A program made the translations under genes and the position numbers. From contig CM073886.1 in NCBI GenBank assembly GCA_037176705.1, positions 15,212,501 through 15,276,500 of the forward strand: DNA of 64,000 nucleotides, given 5' to 3'. Shown piece by piece: positions 10,601 through 26,746 of the stretch. Position 1 is the first letter of the stretch. Each line of letters begins with the position of its first letter. This stretch comes from Molossus alvarezi. Lineage: Eukaryota; Chordata; Mammalia; Chiroptera; Molossidae. The notes below the pieces were generated by a model that was not told the origin of the DNA, made no database searches, and saw only the letters and a program-made list of their open reading frames with translations.

Positions 10601-12274
10601 CTCTATCCCATAACGGTTGCGATAGGCCTTCAGGTTCCAGATAGACGGTGAGGCAGACAGCTCGCCAAACTGGACTGACCACTGATAGGGCTCCCGGTAG
10701 CTGGCAGAGAGGAGAGAGCAGTCAGGAGGCCTTATCAGAGGGGGAGCCACCAGGGCACACCTGGGCCTGCTCCCAAGAGTTCTGAGAGCCCAGAGAAGCC
10801 AAAACCACCACCTCAAAACCTGGGGACTTGAGAGCTGGGGGCAGGTCAGACCTCCCCCTGTGGTCTGCTCTGGCCAGTCACTTAACCAGCCTGTCCCCTC
10901 TCAGAGCTATCCTAAAAAAAGAATGAGCAGGTGCAGAGGTGTCAAAGTGGACCGCTCAGCTGAGTGGAATCAAAACAGCTTTAGGGGTGCTGGCAGGTGG
11001 GGCTCAGCAGTTAGAGCACCAGCCCACGAACCAAAGGGTCGCAGATTCAATTCCCAGTCAAGGGCATGTTCCTGGGTTGCAGGTTTGATCCCCAGCCCCA
11101 GGCAGCAGCCAATCCACGTGTCTCTCTCACATCGATGTCTCTCTCTCTGCCCTCTTCCCCCTATTCTATCTAAAAACCAATGAAAAAATATCCTCAGGTG
11201 AGGATTAACAAAACAAAAAAACAGCCGTAGGGGCCACTGCCCAGGCCGGGCTCCGTGCCCAGCACTCACCCACCCCAGCCCCTTCCTGCCACCTGTGGTA
11301 CACCTCCACCTGGAGTTGGGATGAGGAAGGTGACGGCTAGTAGTGCCATTTGGGAAAAAGAGAACAGGAAAGAGAAAAGAACAAGATACACAAATGTGCA
11401 CAGGAATGTTCTAGAAGACTTCTGAAAAAAATTGAACTGGCTTCCCTGCAGGAGCACCATTGGGAACTATGGGTGTGACCAGCTGCAGCGGGGCCTGGGG
11501 CTCAGAAGAACAGGACGGTCCATCCGTGTACAACGTGAGTGGTGCAGACCCAGGGACCTGTTCAATGGGCCACCACTCCCAGACTCACCTTTCAAAGCAG
11601 TGGGCTGCTGAGAGCACCCAGCGCCGGTTGAGCAAGCTCGCTCCACAAGTGTGGAAGCCCCATATGCGCAGGCTGCCCTGCCAAGGCCAGCGCCCAAGCG
11701 TCGCGTCCTTTCCACCCACCACACGAGACCCCACGGCTCGTCGGCCACATGGCCCTGGGATGGACAGACGGATACTGGGCTCAGCTGCAGGAGACAGGCC
11801 CATCTGCCCACCCTCGCCCACAGTGGAGCGCCAAGGGAAGGGGCTCCCCAGGAAACCACGCGCATCCTGGGGTCATGCAGCCAAGGGAAAGGAGGACGCT
11901 GGGGACCCGCCCCACGTGGTCTGCAGGCGCCCGCCCCTCCCCCCCCCAGGGGCCCATCAGTTACATGCAAGCAACGACGAGTTCTCGAAACCTGGGGGGA
12001 AAGAGATGAAAAGATGAGGCGACTTTGCACTCTAGCCCGGGTGCATTGCGCAGGGAAGCGAGCGTCCTGGGCGCGTCACCTGCAAACAGCGTGTCCTCTT
12101 CCGACCACCCTAGGGGGAGAAAAGAAAGTGAGCTCCCCTCGGTCTCCATGCCCCCCATGCCACTCCCATCACCCCTAGGTCGGCGGGCGTTTTCGGTCTG
12201 AGCTCACCCAGCATGTCGAGTTCCACTCGCACCAACAGCTGTACCAGCAGCAACACCACGACCTGAGAGCCCAT
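7643..12274 (-). CDS. PRSS21: Testisin, trypsin-like GPI-anchored serine protease, complete seven-exon gene
   Basis: Exons on the minus strand: 12274-12208, 12109-12080, 11991-11965, 11784-11589, 10700-10417, 8327-8173 and 7879-7643. All introns are GT..AG, and the joined frame is 996 nt (331 codons plus stop), open throughout. A signal peptide ([11 protein letters not shown]) precedes a propeptide with an unpaired-looking Cys in GPCGRR and activation cleavage at SR/VVGG. The triad is His in SAAHCF, Asp in YDIAML and Ser in GDSGGP. Asp189 in KDACF predicts cleavage after Arg/Lys. The C-terminus is a Leu run followed by a short tail, as expected for GPI anchoring. Human testisin (314 residues) is known from testis germ cells and sperm. 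The placement next to PRSS41 matches human synteny. The ATG was chosen because it opens directly into the signal peptide. Confidence 0.95.
8641..8905 (-). mobile_element. VES SINE in PRSS21 intron 5
   Basis: The reverse copy has the phrase TCCTCACCTGAGGACATTTT and the head end CCAGCCAGGGC. The short target duplication is TCCTATGCACT (about 8638-8648) and TCCTATGTACT (8906-8916). Confidence 0.85.
9060..9290 (+). mobile_element. MIR SINE remnant
   Basis: The MIR core is recognisable: TGCCAGGCACTCTGCTAA, then CCATTTTACAGGTCAGGAAGTTGAGGCACAG and a decayed 'AAGGTC..CAGCTAGCACGTGGCAGA' segment. It lies in PRSS21 intron 5. Confidence 0.75.
10988..11220 (+). mobile_element. VES SINE in PRSS21 intron 4
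   Basis: Inserted between exons 4 and 5 of PRSS21, against the gene's direction. The target duplication is AACAGCTTTAGGGG (about 10975-10987) and AACAGCCGTAGGGG (11221-11234). The inverted PRSS21 duplicate lacks this SINE at the matching place. Confidence 0.85.
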
Positions 12275-12559
12275 GGCCTCCTCTTCTGCCTTTTGGCGCC
12301 CCCTCTGCTTCTGCCTGCTCCAGAGCCCGGCCGAAGCGCCCCCTGTGGGGGACCGGAACCCTGGCTGCCACGTTCTCTAACCTTGACCTCTCTGGGTCAA
12401 AGGGCTTTGGGGAACATCTGACCTCACAGCGCCCCAGCTTTGAGTTTCTCCCCAACCACATCCCCAGGAACTTATGCACCAAAACAATCCCTTTCTTGCC
12501 TGCAACCCTGGGATTCTGGCTGCCCCCTATTCTACCCACTCCTAGGAAGGATCAAGCAC

Positions 12560-14290
12560 CTGGCCCTCAGCCAGGATTCCCACGAAAGCACACTAACAAG
12601 TCTTCATTGAGGCCCGTTGTGGGCTTGGACTGTTAGGCTGGCCCAGGAAGGGAGATCCCTCACAAGACTTGTAAGAAATGATGGCCTTGGGTCCTGACTC
12701 TTCCTGAGGCGGCTAGGCTAGTCCCCACTGCCCCTGGTGGCAGGCCTCAGCCCTTCTCCTCCTCCTCCTCTGGATTCAGTCTTGAAAGTTGAATCCATCT
12801 TTCGCATACTTACTTTCCCCAGGTTCTGGGGGGAGGAAATCACCAGAATGGGAGAGAGATCCCACTAGGTTGTCCATCCCAGTGTTCCTGTGACCAGTGA
12901 CTCTGTATGGGGTCCCAGGAAGGCTGTGCCTGGTAGCTCTCTCTGTGTCCTGAATGCCTCCAGGGTTATCATGGAATTCACAGTGATAAGTCACCCAGCA
13001 TCGGCTCCTGGGAGTCCCTCCAAGCTGGGACTCGCACCAACAGCTGCACCAGCAGCAGCACCCCGACAGGAGTGCCCATGGACTCCAAAGCGGGGGCTGT
13101 AGAGGGTGGGTGGCCCATGCCATGCTGCCCCAGAGGAGGAGGTGAGAGCTGTGGAAGGGTGTGACCACTCCACTAAGCCATGGGTGAGAGAACCAGGCTT
13201 AGGTTGAGGGTTTGGGGGGGTCTTAGGACAGAGGCTGAGGCTCCAACCCAAAGCATCTCAACCTGCCTTTCCCTCCTGTCTCTTCTGCCCTGTGAAGTGG
13301 TCCACAGGGTCCCCCATTCGCACACCCGCCTAGCCTTTGCCTGAGGTCCCAGGCCTGTGCTCCCTCCTCCAGCTGCCAGCTGACGTATCTCCAGCCGGTT
13401 CCCAGGTGTCCCTGAAGAGATAGGTCAGGAGAAGAGGGAGAGATACACAGCAAGCTCAGCCTGGCCTGAGCCTTTGCCATTCATGCCCAGGGTGATGTGG
13501 ATTCACCCTCAGCCCTGCCCATGACCCCCAGGTCTGCCCATGGTACTGAGATTGAATACTCCCCCCCAGGTCTACGCGTGAGCCTGGGGTTGACCCCCTG
13601 CTCTGACTCTAGGACCTCCCAGATGTGCTGCTCTGCTACCCATTGAGTGTGGTGACAGAGCTGCTAGGGACAGTGGGCTCGGGCAAGACCTGCAGCTTGC
13701 AGCCCTTATTTTCCCTGTCTGAAAAATGGAAATAATAATGTGCATCTCTCAGAGCTGCTGGGAGATCCTTTCGCACTCTCCCAGCCCCCAAGATATGGGG
13801 AGGACACCTGCAAAAGGTATGGCCCTCTGCCAGGTCATCTTTATTGCTTTCAGACAGACATGCCTGCAAAAGGACCAGCCCAGCACAAGGGGCTGGAAAC
13901 CTCAGGTCCAAGAGTCCCAGAAACCCCCAAAAGAATCCTTGAGCCTGGGTACATGCTGGAACTCAGCCATGGATAGTGGGCAAGAAGCAGGGAACACGAG
14001 GATCTGTTCCTGGGGTGGGGTGAAGGGGTCCACAGGCTGGCAGGGATTGCGAGAGGGTGGCTTAGTGCCCGTGGGAGACACATGAAATGTCTGAAGAGGA
14101 AGAGATGTGGGGGTATTGCAGTGGGGAGACTTCTGAAGGGAAGGAGCCAGAGAAGGTCCCTGGAGGACAAAGGATTGATGGATGGTGGAAGGCAGTGTTC
14201 TGGGGAGGGCTTGGGGCAAATCCCTGTGAGAAGCTGCTCACTGCAGGGAGCAGAGCAAGGGCATGAATTTGAAATGTGGGGACCGAGGTC
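12560..14290. other. Spacer between PRSS21 and PRSS41
   Basis: Apart from the exon-1-like copy at 13.0 kb, no coding segment was recognised. The first part (to about 12700) is shared with the upstream flank of the inverted PRSS21 duplicate at 23.33-23.60 kb, so it belongs to the duplicated unit and probably includes the PRSS21 promoter. Confidence 0.5.
13006..13079 (-). other. PRSS21 exon-1-like copy upstream of PRSS21
   Basis: Read on the minus strand, an ATG at 13079 opens a signal-peptide-like segment ([12 protein letters not shown]) that closely matches PRSS21 exon 1 ([12 protein letters not shown]), which lies about 0.8 kb downstream. The nucleotide match covers the run CTCGCACCAACAGCTG on the + strand. 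The segment continues into RDSQEP before diverging. No matching second exon was found nearby. It could be an alternative first exon of PRSS21, a remnant of another duplicated protease, or a local partial duplication. Confidence 0.55.
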
Positions 14291-14305
14291 TCAGGGTTGA
14301 GCTGC

Positions 14306-14309
14306 TTTA

Positions 14310-14311
<2 letters not shown>
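14306..14311 (-). terminator. PRSS41 poly(A) signal overlapping the stop codon
   Basis: The minus strand reads GCCTAATAAAGCAG. The stop codon is TAA at 14310-14312 and AATAAA occupies 14306-14311, sharing two bases with it. If used, the 3' UTR would be only about 20-30 nt. Confidence 0.7.
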
Positions 14312-18735
<4,424 letters not shown>

Positions 18736-18749
18736 GGTACCTTCCAGCT

Positions 18750-19700
18750 GCCACTTCCGGGCTGGCTCTTAGGGTCAGAGTCCTCAGACACACTTAGCAC
18801 AGGAAAGATGATTGCAGCTCGAGCCCAAGTTTCCGGGCTCACCCTGGGGTGGGGCTGATACCTCCACTCCATATCCTCAGGCCTCTGGCCCTGGCACTGT
18901 TCCTGGGCACAGGGACCCTGGTCTCATCCACATCTTGGCAGGACCCTCAGGCATTCCCTCCCCAGTCCTGGCCCTGGCATCACAGTACCAACCTCTCCCA
19001 CCAATGACGGGGCATTTAGTGTATGCTGGCACTCTGCCAACATGCTATGTACCTATTGGTTGATTTCCCAGGAGCTATTATGATCCCCAACCTACAGCAG
19101 AGGAACCGAGGCTCTGATGGTTGAAGGACTTGCTCAAAGCCCTACAGGTGGTAAAGCCAGATAAATCTACCGGGTGCTATGTGTGGTGCTCAGCACCCCT
19201 GGGAGGGGTGGGGGTGGGGAGTAGAACTGCAGACTCTGGGGCACATCCCACTTAGCACCCTCAAGCATTCATTTTCAACCTGGGGCTCTCGAGGGCCTGA
19301 GGTGGATCAGGATGTCTGGGTCCTGAGAAGGGACTCTTTATTCAAGGAGGTGGAGTAGCTGGAGGAGGTGAGGGATTCTCAACCTGAGAAGATGATGCCC
19401 TAATGATATTCTCCTCTGGCGTCAAATAGCAGGCACCTTGGTGGCCATCGTCCCTGTCCTGCAGCTGTGACCCAGGCCTCTTGGTCAGGGGCCTTACAGA
19501 AGCTGCGTGGGCCAGAAAGAGCTGATCAGCCTTGAGCACTGTGGGGAAGGACAGTGGGAGTCTTCTCCTGATTCCTAAGTTGTTTCCACTTGCCGAAAAA
19601 TACCCATCCCTCTGGTTCCGCCACGCCATCAACCTAGCCTCCAGGCAGCTCTCCCTCCACAAGGCTTATTACCCTTGGTGGGGGGCATAGAGGCTTGATT
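18750..19700. other. Upstream region of PRSS41 with a MIR remnant
   Basis: This 5' flank of PRSS41 holds no TATA box that I could place with confidence. About 18990-19175 is a decayed MIR (GAGGAACCGAGGCTCTGATG, GCTCAAAGCCCTACAGGTGGTAAAG). The rest, up to the SINE at 19.7 kb, shows no recognisable gene. Confidence 0.5.
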
Positions 19701-19714
19701 AAGGCTAAAATTAT

Positions 19715-19880
19715 GCCTAAAAGAGACATCGATGCGAGAGAGAGACACCGATTGGTTGCTGCCCACAGGACCCCGACCGTGTCTGGGATCAAACCTATAA
19801 TCCAGGTACGTGCCCTTGACCAGGAATCAACATTTTGGTCCATGGGCCAATGCTCTAACCAGTGAGCTAAACCTGCCACA
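19715..19880 (-). mobile_element. VES SINE, truncated
   Basis: The reverse copy has GACATCGATGCGAGAGAGAGACACCGATTGG-type body sequence and a decayed head. It lacks the TCCTCAGGTGAGGAT tail. Confidence 0.75.
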
Positions 19881-19929
19881 ACACCAATATATTGCTTTGA
19901 ATCAAAACAAAAGGAAAATAAAACATTTA

Positions 19930-20425
19930 TGATGCCAGAGGGAGGGTTCTTGGCTACACAGAAAAGAATTCAAGATTTGAGCCAGACAAGGGGTTAAAGT
20001 AGAAAAGCAAGTTTTATTGAGCAGAGAGGACAAGCAAGAAAAGCCACTTCACAGATAGAGTGGCGGTCTCTCCTCATAAGAGAAGAAAGAGAGACCCCAA
20101 CCATCTCTAGAGGTTGAGCTTTTATCTGTTTGCAGTTTCTATGGAACATTCCTGGTATGGGGAAACATACCAGAGTAGAAAAAACCGTTGGGATTAACTT
20201 TAACCTTTACCATGTGTATTTTGTGGTCTGTTCTCCCTTTACGGTGTGGTAAACAGGAAGGTACAGGTGAGGAGCTCTTAATCAGTCTTTGCAGGAATTT
20301 TCTTTGTCCAAAGGCTCTTAGTGGTCTGCTTGCCTCTCCAGTCAGCGAGTGTCAGTCAGCACGTAGCAGGTCCCTGACTTAAAACTCTGTTTGAAGTTAG
20401 TTGATTTGTATAGTTCTCACACCCC
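19930..20425 (-). mobile_element. Probable retroviral-type LTR, family not identified
   Basis: On the minus strand the segment starts TGTGAGAACTATAC, has AATAAAACTTGCTTTTC in its last quarter, and ends about 100 bases later in a CA-rich stretch. This is the U3-R-U5 layout of a solo LTR. No coding region of a provirus was seen beside it. Borders are approximate. Confidence 0.45.
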
Positions 20426-20819
20426 TTTCCTATATTATTTAGAAAGTACAAAAAATTAAATTTCTTAACTTACTTGGCCTTATTGGAATATACTTACTAG
20501 AATACTTGTAAAGTAAGTAGTAAACTAATTCCATTAACAGTATAATTGATTTTTGTGACTACAAAAAAGTTTTTTTAATGATTCATTGTACCTTATGGGG
20601 ATGAAGGCACATCCTATTTTCTACTTGTCTGAGATTGTTTGAGAATTCCTAGATTACCAGAATTATGTAAGAGCCAGCTCATTTCATAATTAACCTGATT
20701 TAAAGACATCACAATACTCCTTACCATAATCATCAATGAGTTTTTTGGAACTCACATACATTCAATCATCTTTTTTGTGTTCACAGGTATCAGACCACTT
20801 GCTAAGTATGATATTGAGG

Positions 20820-21215
20820 AGTTAAAATATGCACAGCCCAGGTGCTATAGTCTGAATGCTTGTGTCTCCCACTCCTCCAAATTCATGTGTTGAAATCCTA
20901 ACCCCCAGAGTGACGGTGTTTAGAGGTGGGCCTTTGGAAGGTGATTTGGTCATGAGACCAGAGCGCTCAGGAATGGGATTAGTGCCCTTATAAAGAGACC
21001 CCAGAATGACCCTTCTCCTCTTCTGCCATGTGAGGACACAGAGAGAAGGCAATATCTATGTCCCAGAAAGAGGGCCCTCACCAGACAGTGAATCTGCTGG
21101 CAACTTAATCTCAGAATTCCAGTCCAGGAACTGTGAGAAATAAGTGTTTGTGGTTGATAAACTACCTGCTTTGTGGTAGGTTGTTATAGCAGTCCAAATG
21201 TACTAGGACACCCAG
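20820..21215 (+). mobile_element. MLT1A-like MaLR LTR
   Basis: A strong phrase-by-phrase match to the MLT1 consensus layout: GGTGCTATAGTCTGAATG, TTGAAATCCTAACCCCC, GGGATTAGTGCCCTTATAAA, GCCATGTGAGGACACAG, CTGTGAGAAATAAG and TTGTTATAGCAGTCC. Confidence 0.85.
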
Positions 21216-21315
21216 CAAATTATTTGACTCCGAAATGTTTTTCTCACCTGGGTTCAGTATGTTCCCTGTTTCTGCTGATGTTACTTTCAGAATATACAAA
21301 GTGGAGGAGATACTT

Positions 21316-21535
21316 GTTTTGTTTTGTTTTTTTCTTTATTGATTTTTAGAGAGAGAGGAAGGGGGAGGGAGAGAGATAGAAACATTGATGAGAGAGAACA
21401 TCGATTGGCCGCCTTCTGCTTGCTCCCCACTGGGGATCAGGCCCACAACCTGGGCATGTGCCCTGACTGGGAATTGAACCAGTGACCACTTGGCGCATGG
21501 GTTGACGCTCAACCACTGAGCCACACCGGCCAGGC
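21316..21535 (-). mobile_element. VES SINE type B
   Basis: Full-length reverse copy; GAGGAGATACTT repeats at 21304-21315 and 21536-21547 as target duplication. Confidence 0.9.
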
Positions 21536-21831
21536 GAGGAGATACTTCTTTATCTTCAGACTTACATGATCTAGGATAGTTCAGAGGCTGGAGACTGATA
21601 CCTAAAGTAAATGGAATCAACACCAAGTACATACCTGCCTTTCTAATGATCTGTTAATGGGGATTCTAGAGCCAGGCCTGGTCTGTGTCTTTTCTCAACC
21701 TTTTTTTTTTAAAACCTAAAACACTTTTTATTATAGACATTTAAAAATACACACTGATGTAGACAAATACAAAGAACACCTGACATCTGTCACTCAGCTT
21801 AAACGATTATCAACATAGAACCGATTTTTTT

Positions 21832-21934
21832 AAAAATATGGAACGCTCCATGAATGTGTGTGTCATCCTTGCACAGGAGCTATGCTAATCTCTGTATCAT
21901 TCCAATTTAGTATATGTACTGCTGAAGCGAGCAC
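21832..21934 (-). pseudogene. U6 snRNA pseudogene
   Basis: The minus strand starts GTGCTCGCTTCAGCAGTACA, continues with the U6 ACGATACAGAGA-like core as ATGATACAGAGATTAGCAT, and ends GCGTTCCATATTTTT. It is a near full-length U6 (about 103 bases) with point changes and short deletions inside the conserved ACAGAGA/AGC region. Those changes, together with its place among retroelements, indicate a retro-pseudogene rather than an active gene. Confidence 0.9.
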
Positions 21935-23330
21935 CTAATTTATTATTATTATTAAATTTACTGGAGTGATATGAATTAATAAAATTATATAGGTTTCAAG
22001 TGTAAAATTCCATAATACATCATCTGTATATTTCATTGTGTTTACAATCCAAAGTCAAATCTTCTGTCACCATATATTTGTCCCCCTTTACTCTTTACTA
22101 CCCTCCTACCCCTCTTCCCGCTGGTACCCACCATACTGTTGTCTGTATCTATAAAACCAATCCTTAGATCCCTCCATGTCTTTACATTTTTCTCTCCTGG
22201 AAGCTGCCCTTTTAAAATTTTTGCTCTAAGTTCTGACCATGTTTCTCTACCTTATCTTCAAGTTAGCCAATGTATTCTTTAGCAAAGTCCATTTTATTAT
22301 TCAGCTCTTTGTCTACAATGTTCTACTTCAGCAATATTTTAAATTTTCAAACACTGTTTCTTGTCCTCTGATTGCTCTTTTCCCACCTAATTCTTGTTTA
22401 ATGATTATCAACACTTCTTGAAGCTTTCTGAGGATACCAGTTAGAATTTTCCAAGTTGTCTGATGTTCCCTCTGGAGTCAGTTCAGTTTATTCAAATAGA
22501 TCCTCCTGGTACACGTGCAGATTTTTCTCAAACATTTCTTCGTCCTTGGTTGCTGTGCAGTAAAAGTTTAAGTGAACAGGCCTGTATATTCAAACCTGCA
22601 CCGTCCAAAGAAAGGACTGGCCCTTGACCAACTCTTACAAAATGACCTCTGAGCTCTTGGAATGTTCTGCCAGAAAAGAGTGTCTTTGTAGATGTGGAGC
22701 CTTGTGCCACTCCAGATAGTTGATGCCACTCCAAATAGTGATTTATGGTGGGACCTTGGTCACTTTGTATCAGTTGGACTTCTGGGCCAGCTGGAGTCTG
22801 AGAACTAGGGTCAGTTACTCCATGCCTATGTGATGGAACCCCAAGAAAAACTTTAGACACCAAGGCTCAGGTGAGCTTCCCTGATTGGCAATACTTCATA
22901 TGTGTTGTCGTAATCATTGCTGGGAGGATTCAGCACTATCCATCTGACTCCACTGAGGGAGGATGGGTGGCAGCTTGCATCTGGTCTCTCTTGGATTCCG
23001 TCTTCTGCACCTTTTGCATTTACGGATGTTACCTGTATCCAGTCACTGTAATGAACCATAACCACGAATATAATAATTTTTCTGCATTCTGTGAATCCTT
23101 TTAGTGAACTGTTGACTCTGAAGATAGTCCTGTGGACCCAGCTTGGTGTCCATTCACATCTATCATTGAAGACCCAGATTGTTGATTTTGGTGCCTGCAC
23201 ATTGCCCACCAGAAAGGAAAACTGCCTGTAGAGTCTGTAGAGTTAGTTGGGGCCTGTTGCAGGACAGCAAACAGACAGGGAGGGAGGCTAAGAGCTCTCT
23301 CTAGTGGTCAAAATCAGGCCAGCTTTTATT
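21935..23330. other. L1-derived and unassigned sequence
   Basis: About 21950-22450 looks like old L1 3'-end sequence on the minus strand (T-rich, with TTGTCTGTATCTATAAAACC). 22528-23209 holds two adjoining minus-strand open frames of 111 and 118 codons that I cannot match to a family. They have no splice signals or neighbours to support a gene. Confidence 0.45.
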
Positions 23331-24544
23331 CTGTGGGTCCTATAAAGGATCATCACTTTAACAGAAGTGACACAATGCTAGGCCCCCAATGGGCACTCAG
23401 GGAGGACTTGTGGTGTGCTTTCATGGGAGTCTTGGTTAAAGGCTAGGGCCTTGGTCCTTCCTAGAGGGAGGAGTGGGTAGAAAAGGGGACAGCTAAAGGG
23501 GCAGCCAGGATCCCAGAGTTGCAGACAAGAAAAGGATTGTTTGGATTCACTAGTTCCTGCGTTATATCAAGGGGTGTAGTTGGGAACCCAGCCCCAGGAG
23601 AAACTCAAAGCTGGGGCGCTGTGAGGTCTGAGAGGTCACGCTGGGAAAAGGTGGCACCAGGGTTGCTGTTGCTCCCTCTCCCCCAGGGCGCGCCAGCGCT
23701 GGCCCCGGAGCAGGCAGAGGCACAGGGGGCAGCAAGCCGCTGAGCGGAGGAATGAGCGCTGGAGTCTGGCTGCCTTCGCTGGCGCAGCTGTTGGTGCGAG
23801 TTGAATTCGAGATGCAGGGTGAGCTCGGGTCGGACTTAGGGGGTCTCAGGGGAAGGATGGGGAGCATAGAGACCGAGGGGAGCTCACCTTCTCGCCTCAC
23901 CCAGGGTTGCAGGATCAGAACCAGCGGTTTCCAGGTAAGGCGCGTTTCCCCGCTCAAGGCACCTAGGCCAGAACGCAAAGGGTGCTCTATCTTTTCATTT
24001 CTCTCGCCCCAGGTTTTGAGAACTTCTCCAGGCTCACAGGTAACTGATGAGCCCCGGGGGGGGGGGGGGGCGCAGACCACGTGGGAAGGGTCCCCAGCGT
24101 CCCCTTCTCCCCGGGCTGCACAACCCCAGTGCCCTCGTGGTTTCCCTGGGGCCGAGGGCGGGTAGGTGGGCCTGTGTCCTGCTGCTCAGCTGCATGTCCG
24201 TCCGTCCATTTCAGAGCCATGTGGCCACCAGAACATCCACCGTCTCCAAGTGGACGGGAAAGACTGTTCGCGGGCGCTGGCCCTGGCAGGTCAGCCCGCG
24301 GAGCCTTCACAAAGGCGCGCGCCGGCTGAGTAGGTCTGCGGGCTGGGTGCGGCCGCCCAGAGCTGGGTCCTTGGGTCTGCATCGCGCACGTCTTACACAA
24401 ATGTGACCCCTTGTTCTCTTGAGCCCCAGGCTGTGCTGCAGCTGGTCACACCCATACGAGTTCCAGTGGTGCCCCTGTTCATTTTTTCCAGAAGCATCTG
24501 CTAGAATATTCCCGTTCACATTTGTGTCTTGTTCTTTTCTCTTT

Positions 24545-24895
24545 CTTCTTTTTTTCTCCCAAGTTCAGTGCCCAAATATTTATTTAGTTTCTTTCTACTT
24601 ATTTTCTACAACAGAGTAAAAATAACTCATTCTTTTTGTTTTCCAGGATATCTTTTTTTTAAAAAAAAAAAGAACCCAATGATAATATGTATGTACCTAC
24701 ATATTTCCTCCTTAAATGTTCTTTACCCACATGTTGAAGGGGGCAGGGGAGGCTTTTCTCATATAATTTCTCCACATGACCTTTCTCCTAACCTTCTTTC
24801 CTTTTTTAAAAAATGTATTTTATTGTTGAGAATATTACAGATGTCCCCTATTCCCCCCTTGTCCCCTGCACCCAGCTTCCACCCCACTTTTCTCT
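24545..24895 (-). mobile_element. L1/HAL1 3'-end fragment in the PRSS21 duplicate
   Basis: It interrupts intron 4 of the duplicate; the flanking intron sequence (TTGTTCTTTTCTC on the left, CTGTTCTCTTCTCC on the right) is continuous in PRSS21. The right part, ATTTTATTGTTGAGAATATTACAGATGTCC..., is the same 3' end as that of the intact HAL1-type element at 31.95 kb. Confidence 0.65.
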
Positions 24896-26746
24896 TTCCT
24901 GTTCTCTTCTCCCCAAATGGCACTACTAGCCGTCACCTTCCTCCTCTCACCTCCGGGTGGAGGTGTACCACAGGTGGCAGGAAGGAGCTGGGGTGGGTGA
25001 GTGCTGGGCAGGAGCCCGGCCTGTGGCGGCAGTGGCCTCTGAAGCTATTTTGACTCCACTCTGCTGAGTGTCCCACTTTGGCACCTGTGCATCTGCTCGT
25101 TCTTTTTTTAGGATGGCTCTGAGAGTGGACAGGCTGGTTGAGTGTCTGCCCACATCAGACCTCAGGGGGAGGCACCCTCCTGCCCTACCCCCAGCCCCCA
25201 AGTCCCCAGGTTCTGGGGTTTTGGTTGCTCTCCGGCTCTCACCATTTCTTCACTGGACACTTTGTCCCATAAGAAGAACTGCTCTTGGTGTCTAGGATGA
25301 GCCCTAGTAGCAGCCTGGGCAGTCTTCCCTCAGGGAGTGGGCCTCAGGTGCGCTCAGGTGGCCCACACTTCACTAAGGACCCCTGTCTGCTCTCTCCTCC
25401 CCTGCCAGGCACAGGGATCCCTCGAATTGGATGGTCCAGTTTGGTGAGCTGTCTTCCAGGCCATCTCTTTGGAACTTGAGGGCCTTCTACCATCATTTCA
25501 CAGTGTGGGACATTATTATGTACCCTCATTTCAAGGGGTCTTCACTCAACGACACTGCCCTGGTGAGGCTGACCTCCTCTGTCACCTACAATAAGTACAT
25601 CCAGCCCATCTGTGTCATGGCCTTCTCCTTCAAGTTCTAGAACTGGACTAACCACTGGGTGACCGGCTGGAGACAGACGGGTAGGAAAGATGGGAATACA
25701 TTATCCTCTTTTTCCAGCCACACCAGCCCCCACCTTGGTCTGTGTACAGCTGCGTCTCTCTGTGGGCCTGATCAGCATTTTCTCCCCACCTTCTGTCCAC
25801 TCCTCCTCCCCCGAAAGGGCAGGACTTTCTGTGCCCACACTCAGTTCCCTGTCCTCCCCAGAGACTGTGAGCCAGAAGCCAGCACTGAGAGGGGACCAGT
25901 TCCCCCCAGGCCATATTCCTCAACCAGCAGGGATCTGGGAGTTTTGAGGGTGGACTTTTCAGAAAGGTCTTAGGCATTGGTTTTTTTATAATTGAGATTT
26001 AATTCACAAACCATAAAATTCATCATTTTAAAGTATATACAATTCAGTGGGTTTTAGTACATTCACAGAGTTTGCATCACCACCACCATCAAATTACAGA
26101 ATATTTTCGTAATCTCAAAATGAAATCCCATAACTATTAAACAATCACTCCCTTAGCAACCACTAACCAGCTTTTTACCTCTTTGGGTTTACCTATTCTG
26201 GATATTTTATAGAAATTGAATCATACAATATTTGACATTTTGTGTCTGGCTTTTTTCACTGAGAGCAATGTTTTCAAGGTTCATCTACACTGTAGCATGA
26301 ATCAGAACTTCATTCCTTTTTATGGCTGAATAATATTCCATTGTGTGAATAAATCATATTTGTTTATTTATTCATCCATTGATGGACATTTGTGTTGTTT
26401 CTTTCTTTGGGGTGTTGCAAATAGAGCTGCTATGAACATTAGCATACAAATTATTGTTTGAACACCTTTTTTCAATTCTTCTGCGTATATATTTAGCAGT
26501 ACAATTTCTGGAGCACATGGTAATTCTATGTTTAACTTTTTGAGGAACCAACAAAGTTCCACAGCAACTGCACCATTTTCCATTCCCATCAACAATAAAT
26601 GAGGGTTATACTTTATCTCCATTTTCCTCAACACTTGTTATTTTCCAAAAAATTTTTTATTTTATTTTTGCCATCCTAGTGAATGTAAAGTGGTATCTCA
26701 TTGTGGGGTGTTTGTTTTTTTCATTGTGGTTTTGATTTGCATTTCT

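Noticed and set aside
21832..21934. Active U6 snRNA gene
   Set aside because: Changes and small deletions within the conserved core and no recognised U6-type upstream promoter elements.
23752..25640. Second functional testisin gene
   Set aside because: The His region is gone, an in-frame stop lies in exon 5 and the exon with the catalytic Ser is absent.
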